Assembly: GCA_030592825.1 (NCBI GenBank)
Contig: JAUVIG010000079.1
Span: 1 to 11,970 of the forward strand
Origin: Chlorobiota bacterium
GTDB lineage: Bacteria > Bacteroidota > Bacteroidia > Bacteroidales > JAADGE01
Direction: 5' to 3'
Length of the DNA: 11,970 nt
Of the stretch, positions 1 through 7,547 are shown in pieces. Within the stretch, counting starts at the first letter, position 1, and the number at the start of each line of letters is the position of its first letter. The position numbers and the translations under genes were made by a program. The notes below the pieces were generated by a model. It saw only the letters and a program-made list of their open reading frames with translations. It did not search any database and had not been told where the DNA came from.

Positions 1-867
1 ATACCGGATTGGAGAAACGGATTGGATATTTTGGAATTACCGACATGGGGAAATTTATCGAAAGGAACGCAATGGTCTGATCTTTTTGATTTAAATGAAA
101 ACGTAATGTATCTTTCTCTGTATCGTGACTTTGATAATATAGTGCAGGTTGATGTGGAAAATTTTGAATTCAAAAATTATGGTGATTTTACAATTGAAGA
201 ACAATTGGAATTTGATGAAAACGGCAACGATATCAATGAACCCGGAGAATCAGTTGAAATAATTCTATACTTATCTGTAGATTTTATTTCAACAGGTGTA
301 TCCGGAACAATTTCCTGTTCAAATCCGGATATTGTCATCGGTTCTCCTACAGTAAATTTTGGAAATATTAATCCCGATGAGATTATTTCGAACTTTAATG
401 ATCCGTTTGAGATTGAGATTTCTGAAGATGCTGTTTCGCAAGATGTAGTTTTGATTTTATCTTTAACTACTGATTATGATTATGTATTTGAAACTAATGT
501 CATAATAACAATAAGCTCTGTAAACTCTATTGATGACAATTTAAATAACACTGCAACTCAAATGTATAAGTTACAAAATTATCCTAATCCGTTTAATTCA
601 AGTACAACTATTTCTTTTCAAATTAACAAGCAGTCAAACGAACAAATAGAATTAAATATTTATAATTTGAGAGGACAAAAAGTAAAAAATATTCCATTAA
701 GCTTGTGTCATTATGAGCTTGTCAACGGACAAAACAGAAACAATTATTCAATTATATGGAACGGAACAGATGATACCGGAAAACCTGTTTCTCCGGGAAT
801 ATATTTTTGTAACCTTAATATTGATAACAAATCAGTTGCTGCAAAACGAATAATTTTAATAAAATAA
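1..867 (+). CDS. T9SS-exported protein, 5'-truncated; possible Ntn-hydrolase (linear amide hydrolase type) plus Ig-like domain
   Basis: The reading frame is open to the left edge (first codons read IPDWRNG), so the gene begins outside the window; the TTG at 22 is merely the first permitted start inside it. Of 288 visible residues, the last ~98 form a T9SS type A sorting domain of the FlgD-like Ig fold: a YPNPFN motif at about 194-199, WNGTDDTG at 253-260, then PGIYF, ending in hydrophobic IILIK. Residues ~70-175 begin with NGNDINEPGE and look like the Ig-like domain often placed before T9SS tags. Residues ~4-55 (TQWSDLFDLNENVMYLSLYR) resemble the C-terminal strands of choloylglycine-hydrolase/linear amide C-N hydrolase proteins; this is a memory-based resemblance and the catalytic N-terminus is not visible. 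The protein should be on the cell surface or secreted. Its stop is one base before the next ATG, indicating an operon. Confidence 0.85.
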   Translation: MPDWRNGLDILELPTWGNLSKGTQWSDLFDLNENVMYLSLYRDFDNIVQVDVENFEFKNYGDFTIEEQLEFDENGNDINEPGESVEIILYLSVDFISTGVSGTISCSNPDIVIGSPTVNFGNINPDEIISNFNDPFEIEISEDAVSQDVVLILSLTTDYDYVFETNVIITISSVNSIDDNLNNTATQMYKLQNYPNPFNSSTTISFQINKQSNEQIELNIYNLRGQKVKNIPLSLCHYELVNGQNRNNYSIIWNGTDDTGKPVSPGIYFCNLNIDNKSVAAKRIILIK

Positions 868-868
868 T

Positions 869-2050
869 ATGAAAATGAAAACATCAAAAACAAATTTGAG
901 TAAATTAAAACAAATCGGTATTTTACTTTTAATTTTTAGCTTTTCGCTGAATTCTTTTTCACAAAAAGAGAAAATTACACTTGGTGAAAAAATCACAATT
1001 CATTCTAAAATCCTGAATGAAGACAGGATAATATTAATCTCACTGCCGGATAATTATACTGACACTGATAGAAAAATCCCTGTATTATATGTCCTTGACG
1101 GGAATATACATTTTCGTCAAGCATCCGGTGCAGCAGACTACATGAGGAGGCAGGGTTTAGCCCCGGAAATGATAGTAGTTGCTGTAACAAATGTGGACAG
1201 GAATCGTGATTTTTCTCCTGTTCACAGTGACAGAATACCTACAAGCGGAGGTGCCGAAAAATTTCATAACTTTCTGAAAAAGGAACTTATATCTTATGTG
1301 GATAAAAATTACAGAGCATCTAAATACAAAATATTAATGGGGCATTCTCTCGGCGGAGTATTTGCAACATATTCCCTACTCGAATATCCTGATGTTTTTG
1401 ATGCATATATAGCTGTCAGTCCTTATCTTCAATATGCAGATAATTACATCAATAGTCAGGCCGAATTAAAATTAAAAAAGGAATATGCTAAACCTAAAAG
1501 TTTTTATATGACCGTAGGTGAAGAACCGGAATATTTAAAAGTTTTGGATGAGTTTTCAGAACTTATTAAAGAAAAATCCGATAATGCAATAAACTTACTG
1601 TATGTTCAAATGCAAAGCGAAAATCATGGTACAACGCCTTATTTAAGCCTATTTAATGGTCTCCGATTCACTTTTTCAGATTGGATACTTCCGAAAGAAA
1701 CCGTCTCAAAGGGGTTACAAGCAATTGACGAGCATTATAAGCAGGTTTCAAAAAAATATAATTATGAGGTGATAACTCCGGAAAATACAATAAATCTTTT
1801 GGGATATCAATATTTACAGGCAGGTGAAACGGAAAAAGCAATTGAAATTTTCAAAAAAAATGTAACCCGTTTTCCGAACTCGGCAAATGTGTATGACAGC
1901 CTTGGAGAAGCTTACGAAAAAAACGAACAATTTAAACTTGCAAAAAAGAACTATCAAAAAGCATATGATTTAGGTATTGTGCAATTACACAGAGCAACTT
2001 TAATTTATAAGCAAAATTTGGAAAGAGTGTCAAAACTTGTGGTTAAATAA
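869..2050 (+). CDS. Periplasmic alpha/beta-hydrolase esterase (Fes/IroE-like, esterase D family) with C-terminal TPRs
   Basis: This is a serine esterase of the putative esterase family that includes enterochelin esterases and S-formylglutathione hydrolase. Residues 1-31 form a signal peptide: a Lys-rich start, a hydrophobic core at ~16-28 and a likely cut near SFS/QK. The hydrolase fold follows at ~35-275, with PVLYVLDG at 71-78, the nucleophile elbow GHSLGG at 158-163 (Ser160) and a probable catalytic His253 in ENHGTTPY. The acid is probably in the GEEPEYLKVLDE stretch at 217-228 but I cannot fix it. Residues ~305-370 are two TPR-like repeats (LGYQYLQAGETEKAIEIFKK, then LGEAYEKNEQFKLAKKNYQK), an addition known in Bacteroidota homologues. 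It has no T9SS tag, unlike its neighbours, so the periplasm is the likely location. The start is the first ATG, one base after the upstream stop; an ATG two codons later is also possible. The substrate is unknown; genes of this fold near iron uptake cleave siderophores, but nothing here supports that role. Confidence 0.9.
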   Translation: MKMKTSKTNLSKLKQIGILLLIFSFSLNSFSQKEKITLGEKITIHSKILNEDRIILISLPDNYTDTDRKIPVLYVLDGNIHFRQASGAADYMRRQGLAPEMIVVAVTNVDRNRDFSPVHSDRIPTSGGAEKFHNFLKKELISYVDKNYRASKYKILMGHSLGGVFATYSLLEYPDVFDAYIAVSPYLQYADNYINSQAELKLKKEYAKPKSFYMTVGEEPEYLKVLDEFSELIKEKSDNAINLLYVQMQSENHGTTPYLSLFNGLRFTFSDWILPKETVSKGLQAIDEHYKQVSKKYNYEVITPENTINLLGYQYLQAGETEKAIEIFKKNVTRFPNSANVYDSLGEAYEKNEQFKLAKKNYQKAYDLGIVQLHRATLIYKQNLERVSKLVVK

Positions 2051-2094
2051 AACTTCAAATGATTTAGTAAATTATCACTCAAAATATTATAGAT

Positions 2095-4257
2095 ATGAAA
2101 AAAATTTATCTAATAATCAGTTTTACACTGATAAGCATAGTTGGTTTTTCACAAAACCTCCTGAATAATCCCGAAAGCGTTGTTTATGACTCAATATCTG
2201 ATTACTGGTTTGCATCAAATTGGGGAGACGGAAATATTGTCAGAATAGACAATTCGGGACAGCAAACATATTTAAGTGAAAAATTAAGTTCAACTGCCGG
2301 ATTGCATATTGTTGGTGATACTTTATTTGTATCATCAAACGAAGGTGATTCTTTAGGAGTAGTTGGTTTTTTGCTGACAACGGGCGAACCTGTTTTTTAT
2401 ACTAATATTCCGGAAAAAGTGTTATTAAATGACATTACCGGTGACCAATCCGGATATCTGTATGTAACAGATTGCGAAGCAGATAAAATATATAAAGTTA
2501 GAATAAGTGATGAGACATATACAACTTTTGTAAATTCTGACTTGGGCTATCCGAACGGAATATTGTATGATGCTCCGAATGACAGATTATTAGTAACAAA
2601 TTGTACTTCACCAAACGGGCCGATTAAAGCAGTTAATATGACAGATTCAACTGTTTCAACAGTTGTAGAAACCGGATATGCCGCCGACGGATTAACTGTT
2701 GACAGCAGAGGTAATTTTTATTTTTCGTCATGGGCAACAGATAAGGTTTATCGCTATGACGAATCTTTTACAAATCCGCCCGAAGTGGTGTCAAGCGGAC
2801 ATAACAACCCTGCTGATATATTTGTAAATAAACAAGATAATATTCTGGCAATCCCAAATTTTCACGGTAATGTAATAGATTTTGTTCAACTTGGTTTTGT
2901 AATAAACATTCCCGATGACCAACCAACAATCCAAACAGGTATTGATGTTGCAGAACAAGGGGATACTGTTTTAGTTGCTCCCGGAACTTATTATGAAAAT
3001 ATAAATTTTAAAGGGAAGAATATTGTTGTAGCAAGTAATTTTGTTTACACATCGGATTTTGATGATATTGAAAATACAATTATTAACGGAAGCACACCGG
3101 AAACAACTGATACTGCAAGTTGTGTAATATTTTGTTCAGGCGAAGATTCTACAGCTGTTTTACAAGGTTTTACAATTACACAAGGCACAGGGACACATTG
3201 GATTGACCCGCAATTTCCTGCATGGACATGGCATAGCGGAGGCGGAATTTTTATTTTCCAAAGTTCACCAACATTAAAAAATAATTATATTATTGATAAT
3301 CATGTTGATGACGTTTTGGGTACAAACGGAGCTTCCGGAGGAGGAATTTGCTTCTACGGCGGAAATCCTTTTATTGTAAATAATATAATCCGAAATAATA
3401 CAGCTTTGTACGGTGCCGGTGTTGTAATTGATTATGCGGGTTGCATATTTAAAAATAATATTGTTGCAGAAAATTCCGGCGGGCAAGATTACGGCGGCGG
3501 CGGTTTTTGGACTATCGGCAATGGTTCATCGCCGATTATTATCGAAAACAATACAATTGTGAATAATGAATCGGTTTCAAACGGCGGAGCTATGTATTTA
3601 TGGTCAACTCATCTTACAGCAAGGAATAATATTATTTGGGGAAATATTCAAGCTTCGGGAGGTTTAATTTATCTCTATGACGGTGCAACAGTAGAAATTA
3701 CGTATACTGATATTGAAGGCGGCTATACAGGTAACGGCAATATTGATATTACACCTCAATTTGAAAATACAAGTTATATTTTATCAGATGGTTCACCTTG
3801 TATTGATGCAGGTAATCCAAATACTGAATATAATGATATTGAAGACCCTGAAAATATTGGTTTTGCTTTATTTCCGAGTAAGGGAAATTTAACAAACGAT
3901 ATGGGAGCGTACGGTGGTCAAAATTGTATGTTGCTTGATAATACTACAAGTTCCGGTATCGAAAAACTTCAAAAAAATAGTAACTTAAGCTTTAAATGTT
4001 TCCCTAATCCGTTTAACGAACATATTGAAATACAATATACTTTAAATAATGTTTTACAAATTGAAATTACAATTAAAGATACTTCAGGTCGTACAATAAA
4101 AAACTTATTAAATAAACATAATCAAGCAGGTACATTCTCAATTATTTGGAACGGCACAACTGACAGCGGAAATTCTGTTAAGCCCGGAATTTATTTTATA
4201 AAGATTAAAGCCGGAGAATCTGAACAGATTAAAAAAGTAGTATTTCAGAGACAGTAA
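2095..4257 (+). CDS. T9SS exoprotein: NHL/SMP-30-like beta-propeller plus parallel beta-helix
   Basis: The 720-residue product begins with a signal peptide (MKKIYLIISFTLISIVGFSQ). Residues ~25-265 carry repeated propeller-strand motifs (GYLYVTDCEADKIYKV, YPNGILYDAPNDRLLVTN, ADGLTVDSRGNFYFSS) typical of NHL/SMP-30/gluconolactonase-like six-bladed propellers. Residues ~270-605 form a right-handed parallel beta-helix: an opening IPDDQPTIQTGIDVAEQGDT and VLVAPGTYYENI signature, turns rich in Asn and Gly (IIRNNTALYGAG, IIIENNTIVNNESVSNGGAM, NNIIWGN) and a closing SPCIDAGNP. Residues ~630-720 are a T9SS type A domain (CFPNPF, WNGTTDSG, PGIYF). The beta-helix opening is the form seen in many secreted Bacteroidota proteins; no catalytic residues are evident, so polysaccharide binding or lyase activity would be a guess. 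It lies 44 bases after the esterase and 27 before the next gene, with no terminator between them. Its propeller is homologous to that of the downstream gene. Confidence 0.9.
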   Translation: MKKIYLIISFTLISIVGFSQNLLNNPESVVYDSISDYWFASNWGDGNIVRIDNSGQQTYLSEKLSSTAGLHIVGDTLFVSSNEGDSLGVVGFLLTTGEPVFYTNIPEKVLLNDITGDQSGYLYVTDCEADKIYKVRISDETYTTFVNSDLGYPNGILYDAPNDRLLVTNCTSPNGPIKAVNMTDSTVSTVVETGYAADGLTVDSRGNFYFSSWATDKVYRYDESFTNPPEVVSSGHNNPADIFVNKQDNILAIPNFHGNVIDFVQLGFVINIPDDQPTIQTGIDVAEQGDTVLVAPGTYYENINFKGKNIVVASNFVYTSDFDDIENTIINGSTPETTDTASCVIFCSGEDSTAVLQGFTITQGTGTHWIDPQFPAWTWHSGGGIFIFQSSPTLKNNYIIDNHVDDVLGTNGASGGGICFYGGNPFIVNNIIRNNTALYGAGVVIDYAGCIFKNNIVAENSGGQDYGGGGFWTIGNGSSPIIIENNTIVNNESVSNGGAMYLWSTHLTARNNIIWGNIQASGGLIYLYDGATVEITYTDIEGGYTGNGNIDITPQFENTSYILSDGSPCIDAGNPNTEYNDIEDPENIGFALFPSKGNLTNDMGAYGGQNCMLLDNTTSSGIEKLQKNSNLSFKCFPNPFNEHIEIQYTLNNVLQIEITIKDTSGRTIKNLLNKHNQAGTFSIIWNGTTDSGNSVKPGIYFIKIKAGESEQIKKVVFQRQ

Positions 4258-4284
4258 TTATTAACTATTTAAAAATTTAATCCT

Positions 4285-7200
4285 ATGAAACTTATCAAAC
4301 TTTTAATTATTTTGCTTATAAGCACAAATTTTGTTGCAGGACAAGAGTTAATGGAAGAAGTTGAATGTGCTTCTTATGATGCTGACTCAAAAACTTATGT
4401 TTTATCTTGTTGGGGAAACGGTAAAATTATAAAAATCGGAGAAGACAGAATTCCGCATGAATTTCTTGATGTAGGAGCTCATGCACTTGGGAGCACAGTT
4501 TATAATAATGTTATTTATGTTTCGCTTGGTACAAGTATAAAAGGCTTTGATTTTGATACAGAATTAGAAGTGTTTAATGTAAATGTAAGCGGTTCACACC
4601 AACTTGACGGAATGAATGCCGACAGTAACGGAAACTTATATGTTGCTGATTTTCACTATGCCGGCTCTGATGATTATATCTGGAAAATTGATTTATCAAC
4701 CGGGGCTTATGAAATTTTTGCGGAAGACGGTTTAGAAGAAGGTCTCCAAGATGTTATTGTCGATGAGGCCAATAACAGACTTATTGTGGTTTCGTATTAT
4801 GAAAACACAGACATTCAAGCAGTTGATATGACTACAGGAGAGGTTACGGCACTTGTTGAAAATTCAGTAGGGAATTACGATGGTGTAGCAATGGACACTG
4901 ACGGAAACTTATATTTATCTTCCGGCGAATATTTGGAATACGGTGATGTTATTATGTACGATGCAAGCTTTGAAAATCCGCCCGTTGTTATTGATGCACA
5001 TTATCTCGGACCTGCAAATCTTTGTTATAACCCTGACAGAGACGAATTATGTGTTCCGATTCTTTTTGAACATAAAGCTGTTTTTATTAAATTAATTGAT
5101 TTTGAAGAGCATACAATTGATAATAGTTTTGCTTCTCCTGCAGGAATGTTTATTTATGATGTTGATTCAGACGGAAACGAAGATATAACAGGAGCAGGTG
5201 CAGACGGAGGAATTGTAGTTTATTATAATGACGGTAATTCTCCGATAAACTGGAATAAACAAATTGTTGATGCTGCTTTTGATACACCTTTAACAGTTTT
5301 CGCAGCAGATATTAACGGAGATGACGATATTGACCTTATTTCAGGCAGTTGGGGAAGCGACGGTCTTGTTTGGTGGGAAAACGACGGAAGTCAAAATTGG
5401 ACAATACACGATATTGATCCTGAAACAGATAATATACACGAAGTATTTGTTGCTGATTTGAATAATGACAATTTTCCGGATGTTTTAATCGCTGCAGCTG
5501 CAACAAATGAGATTTCATGGTATGAAAATGATGAAAATCAAAATTGGACAAAACATATTATTGCGAATGATTTTATGGGTTCAAGGTCCGTTTATGCTTG
5601 CGACTTTGATAATGACGGTGATTTAGATTTAGCAGGTGCAGCACTTCTCGGAAATGATATCAGATGGTGGCGAAATGAAGGAGGTAATCCGATAGTGTGG
5701 ACTGAATATTTAATAACAGATGAGTTTATTTTTGCTCACAGAGTTGATGTTGCTGATTATGATTTTGACGGTGATTTTGATATTATCGGCACAGCATATA
5801 CCGATGGAATTACTTGGTGGAGAAATAACGGCGGAGACCCGATAATATGGTCTGAACATATTGTTGATGATACTTTTGCAGGTGCTGTTATTGCTTCCGG
5901 TGCCGATTTTGATGCTGACGGCGATTATGATGTTGCCGGAACTTCACAAGGACAACATGATGTTTCATGGTGGAGGAATAAAGGTTATCCGGAGCTTTAT
6001 TATACAGAACAATCTTTAAATAATAATTTTGCGGAAGCCTGGCCCATGTACGCAAAAGATATTGACGGAGACGGCGATGTTGATATTGCAGCAGGAGGAA
6101 ATAATGCAAATGCTTTTAAATGGTGGGAAAATGATTTATTCCCGGATGCAAATCAGGCACCTGTTGCTCACTTTACTGTTGATTTTAATAATATTTGTGT
6201 AAACAGTATTATTACTTTTCACGATTTTTCTTATGGAGATATTACTGCTTATGAATGGGATTTTGGAGAAGAAGCAAACCCTTTAACTGCAAATACTGTC
6301 GGGCCGCACGAAGTTACATACAATTCCGAAGGAGAAAAGATTGTTAGTTTAACTGTAAGTAATTCATTCGGCACATATACTAAAACAATAATTATTAATG
6401 CTGTTACAGAACTTGTTATTGAAGTTGAACCTGCCAATCCGCTTATTTGCGATGGCGGAAGTGTTGTTCTTGTTGCTTCCGGTGCAGACGATTTCATATG
6501 GTCTCCTCCCGACGGATTAAGTTCAACAACAGGAAGTGCAGTTATTGCTTCACCGTCTCAAACTACAACTTATACAGTAACCGGAACTCAAGGAACTTGT
6601 ACCGGTTCAAGTGAAATTACGGTTTATATTACTGAAAACGAAAATGATGATATTTGTGATGCAATTCCTGTAATTACAGGCACAAACGGACCTTTTTCAA
6701 ACAGATGTGCTTCTGCTGAAGCAAATGAACCTGTGCCTCCCTTAACAGGTTGTACCGGACAGCTTTCTTGGTGCAATGAAGGAGGAATACAAAATAGTTT
6801 ATGGTTTACTGTTGTTGCACCCGAATCCGGAAGAATTTCTGTTGCAGCTCCCGGTTTTGACAATCAAATTGCTTTATATGAAGCTGATAATTGCAATGAC
6901 TTATTTACCGGTTCATATACTTTGCTTGCTGCTAATGATGATTATGACACAAATGATTTTTCAGCTAAATTAACAGATGTTAGGGGTTTAATTCCGGATG
7001 ATATTTATTGGCTTCAAGTTGACGGTTCTGCAGGCGGGCAAACAGGAGAATTTGAAATAATAGTTACTGAACTTCCTGCTGTTTCAACAGAACAATTAGG
7101 AGAAGATAAAATTGGACTTTATCCGAATCCTAATAAGGGTATTTTTGAGATAAAATCTAAATCAAACTTAAAAGGAGAAATTCAAATTTATTCTATTGAC

Positions 7201-7341
7201 GGCAGAAGAGTTTATACACAAAAAACAGATAACTTATCCGGCAGTATTCTAATTGACATAAGTAATTATCCGTCCGGAATTTATAATCTGTTATTTATTA
7301 ACGATGAATTTGTTTTTACAGAAATTTTGATAAAGCACTAA
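4285..7341 (+). CDS. Large multidomain T9SS exoprotein: SMP-30-like propeller, seven VCBS/FG-GAP repeats, PKD, Ig-like, PPC-like
   Basis: The 1018-residue product starts with a signal peptide (1-20). Residues ~22-270 form a beta-propeller clearly related to that of the preceding gene. Seven Ca-binding DxDxDG-type loops follow at 292, 342, 391, 440, 491, 541 and 592, each followed about 20 residues later by a Trp/Tyr-rich strand (WWEND, WWRNEG, WWRNNG), indicating a complete seven-bladed VCBS/FG-GAP (integrin-alpha-like) propeller. Residues ~625-707 are a PKD domain (YEWDFGEEANP, then SLTVSNSFGTY). Residues ~710-782 are Ig-like, with Cys722 and Cys772 and the TTTYTVTGTQGTC strand. Residues ~788-930 look like a PPC-type jelly roll with five Cys (NSLWFTVVAPESG, YWLQVDGSAGG). 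The last ~80 are a T9SS domain of the LYPNPNKGIFEIK type. No enzymatic motif is seen; adhesion or glycan binding at the surface is the likely role. It is the last gene of the four-gene run and is followed by hairpins. Confidence 0.9.
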   Translation: MKLIKLLIILLISTNFVAGQELMEEVECASYDADSKTYVLSCWGNGKIIKIGEDRIPHEFLDVGAHALGSTVYNNVIYVSLGTSIKGFDFDTELEVFNVNVSGSHQLDGMNADSNGNLYVADFHYAGSDDYIWKIDLSTGAYEIFAEDGLEEGLQDVIVDEANNRLIVVSYYENTDIQAVDMTTGEVTALVENSVGNYDGVAMDTDGNLYLSSGEYLEYGDVIMYDASFENPPVVIDAHYLGPANLCYNPDRDELCVPILFEHKAVFIKLIDFEEHTIDNSFASPAGMFIYDVDSDGNEDITGAGADGGIVVYYNDGNSPINWNKQIVDAAFDTPLTVFAADINGDDDIDLISGSWGSDGLVWWENDGSQNWTIHDIDPETDNIHEVFVADLNNDNFPDVLIAAAATNEISWYENDENQNWTKHIIANDFMGSRSVYACDFDNDGDLDLAGAALLGNDIRWWRNEGGNPIVWTEYLITDEFIFAHRVDVADYDFDGDFDIIGTAYTDGITWWRNNGGDPIIWSEHIVDDTFAGAVIASGADFDADGDYDVAGTSQGQHDVSWWRNKGYPELYYTEQSLNNNFAEAWPMYAKDIDGDGDVDIAAGGNNANAFKWWENDLFPDANQAPVAHFTVDFNNICVNSIITFHDFSYGDITAYEWDFGEEANPLTANTVGPHEVTYNSEGEKIVSLTVSNSFGTYTKTIIINAVTELVIEVEPANPLICDGGSVVLVASGADDFIWSPPDGLSSTTGSAVIASPSQTTTYTVTGTQGTCTGSSEITVYITENENDDICDAIPVITGTNGPFSNRCASAEANEPVPPLTGCTGQLSWCNEGGIQNSLWFTVVAPESGRISVAAPGFDNQIALYEADNCNDLFTGSYTLLAANDDYDTNDFSAKLTDVRGLIPDDIYWLQVDGSAGGQTGEFEIIVTELPAVSTEQLGEDKIGLYPNPNKGIFEIKSKSNLKGEIQIYSIDGRRVYTQKTDNLSGSILIDISNYPSGIYNLLFINDEFVFTEILIKH
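5158..6135 (+). repeat. Seven tandem coding repeats of about 150 bp (VCBS/FG-GAP calcium-loop blades)
   Basis: Within the 1018-residue protein the Asp-rich loop recurs at codons 292, 342, 391, 440, 491, 541 and 592, a spacing of 49-51 codons (about 150 bases). The loop sequences are DVDSDGNED, DINGDDDID, DLNNDNFPD, DFDNDGDLD, DYDFDGDFD, DFDADGDYD and DIDGDGDVD. The third lacks the usual Gly (N at that place). The copies differ considerably at DNA level, so this is an old protein repeat rather than a recent tandem amplification. Confidence 0.85.
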
Positions 7342-7396
7342 AGATTAATAGTTCGATGTTTTTTTGTAATTGTATGATAAGAAGCTGTTTCAGTAG

Positions 7397-7416
7397 CCCC
7401 GACTTTTAAGTCGGGG
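7397..7416. repeat. GC-rich perfect hairpin, REP-like
   Basis: CCCCGACTTTTAAGTCGGGG is a perfect inverted repeat (9-bp arms around TT), conspicuous in an AT-rich region. No T-run follows, so it is a poor terminator alone. Its core GACTTTTAAGTC is echoed by the GACTTTAGTC core of the next hairpin 23 bases downstream, an arrangement like that of dispersed REP-type palindromes. Confidence 0.7.
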
Positions 7417-7438
7417 ATTGGTTAAATATCACAATCAC

Positions 7439-7456
7439 AGGACTTTAGTCCTTTTT
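7439..7456 (+). terminator. Probable intrinsic terminator of the four-gene run
   Basis: AGGACTTTAGTCCT folds as a 5-6 bp stem with a very short loop and runs into five T residues (7452-7456). It lies ~100 bases after the stop of the 1018-residue protein gene. The stem is short, so efficiency is uncertain; it may instead be half of a REP-like pair with the hairpin at 7397-7416. Confidence 0.5.
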
Positions 7457-7547
7457 CAATTTTGATATTTTGAAAATCTAACAAACTGTTAAAAGATAAA
7501 GTAGTATCTTTATTTTTCGGAGTATACTCAATATTAAAACTAAAATT

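Larger units (their letters stand above)
7342..7547. other. Intergenic region with hairpins, AT inverted repeat and 10-bp palindrome
   Basis: I see no gene here. From left to right it holds a GC-rich hairpin (7397-7416), a second small hairpin with a T-run (7439-7456), a flanking inverted repeat AAATATCA/TGATATTT (7424-7431 and 7463-7470) around that second hairpin, an AT-only inverted repeat AAAGATA/TATCTTT (7492-7498 and 7505-7511) and the perfect palindrome GAGTATACTC (7520-7529). TATCTTTA (7505-7512) or TATTTTTC (7511-7518) could be the -7 box of a Bacteroidota promoter for the downstream hydrolase, but I find no convincing TTG -33 element at the right distance, so I do not call the promoter separately. 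Confidence 0.6.

Noticed and set aside
22..24. TTG as the start codon of the first gene
   Set aside because: The frame is open upstream to the window edge and the visible protein lacks a signal peptide although it has a T9SS tag, which requires Sec export; the true start must be to the left.
2051..2094. Possible promoter or terminator between the esterase and beta-helix genes
   Set aside because: The gap is AT-rich without a clear hairpin or TTG/TAnnTTTG pair, so continuous transcription is the simpler reading.
5158..6135. Regular ~150-base periodicity considered as a CRISPR array or non-coding tandem repeat
   Set aside because: The period matches protein blades with calcium loops, the DNA copies are diverged, and there are no identical short repeats with unique spacers.
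6249..6863. Antisense frames of about 80 codons opposite the PKD, Ig-like and PPC-like region
   Set aside because: They are shadows of a clearly domain-structured + strand gene, with no signal peptide or recognisable domain of their own.
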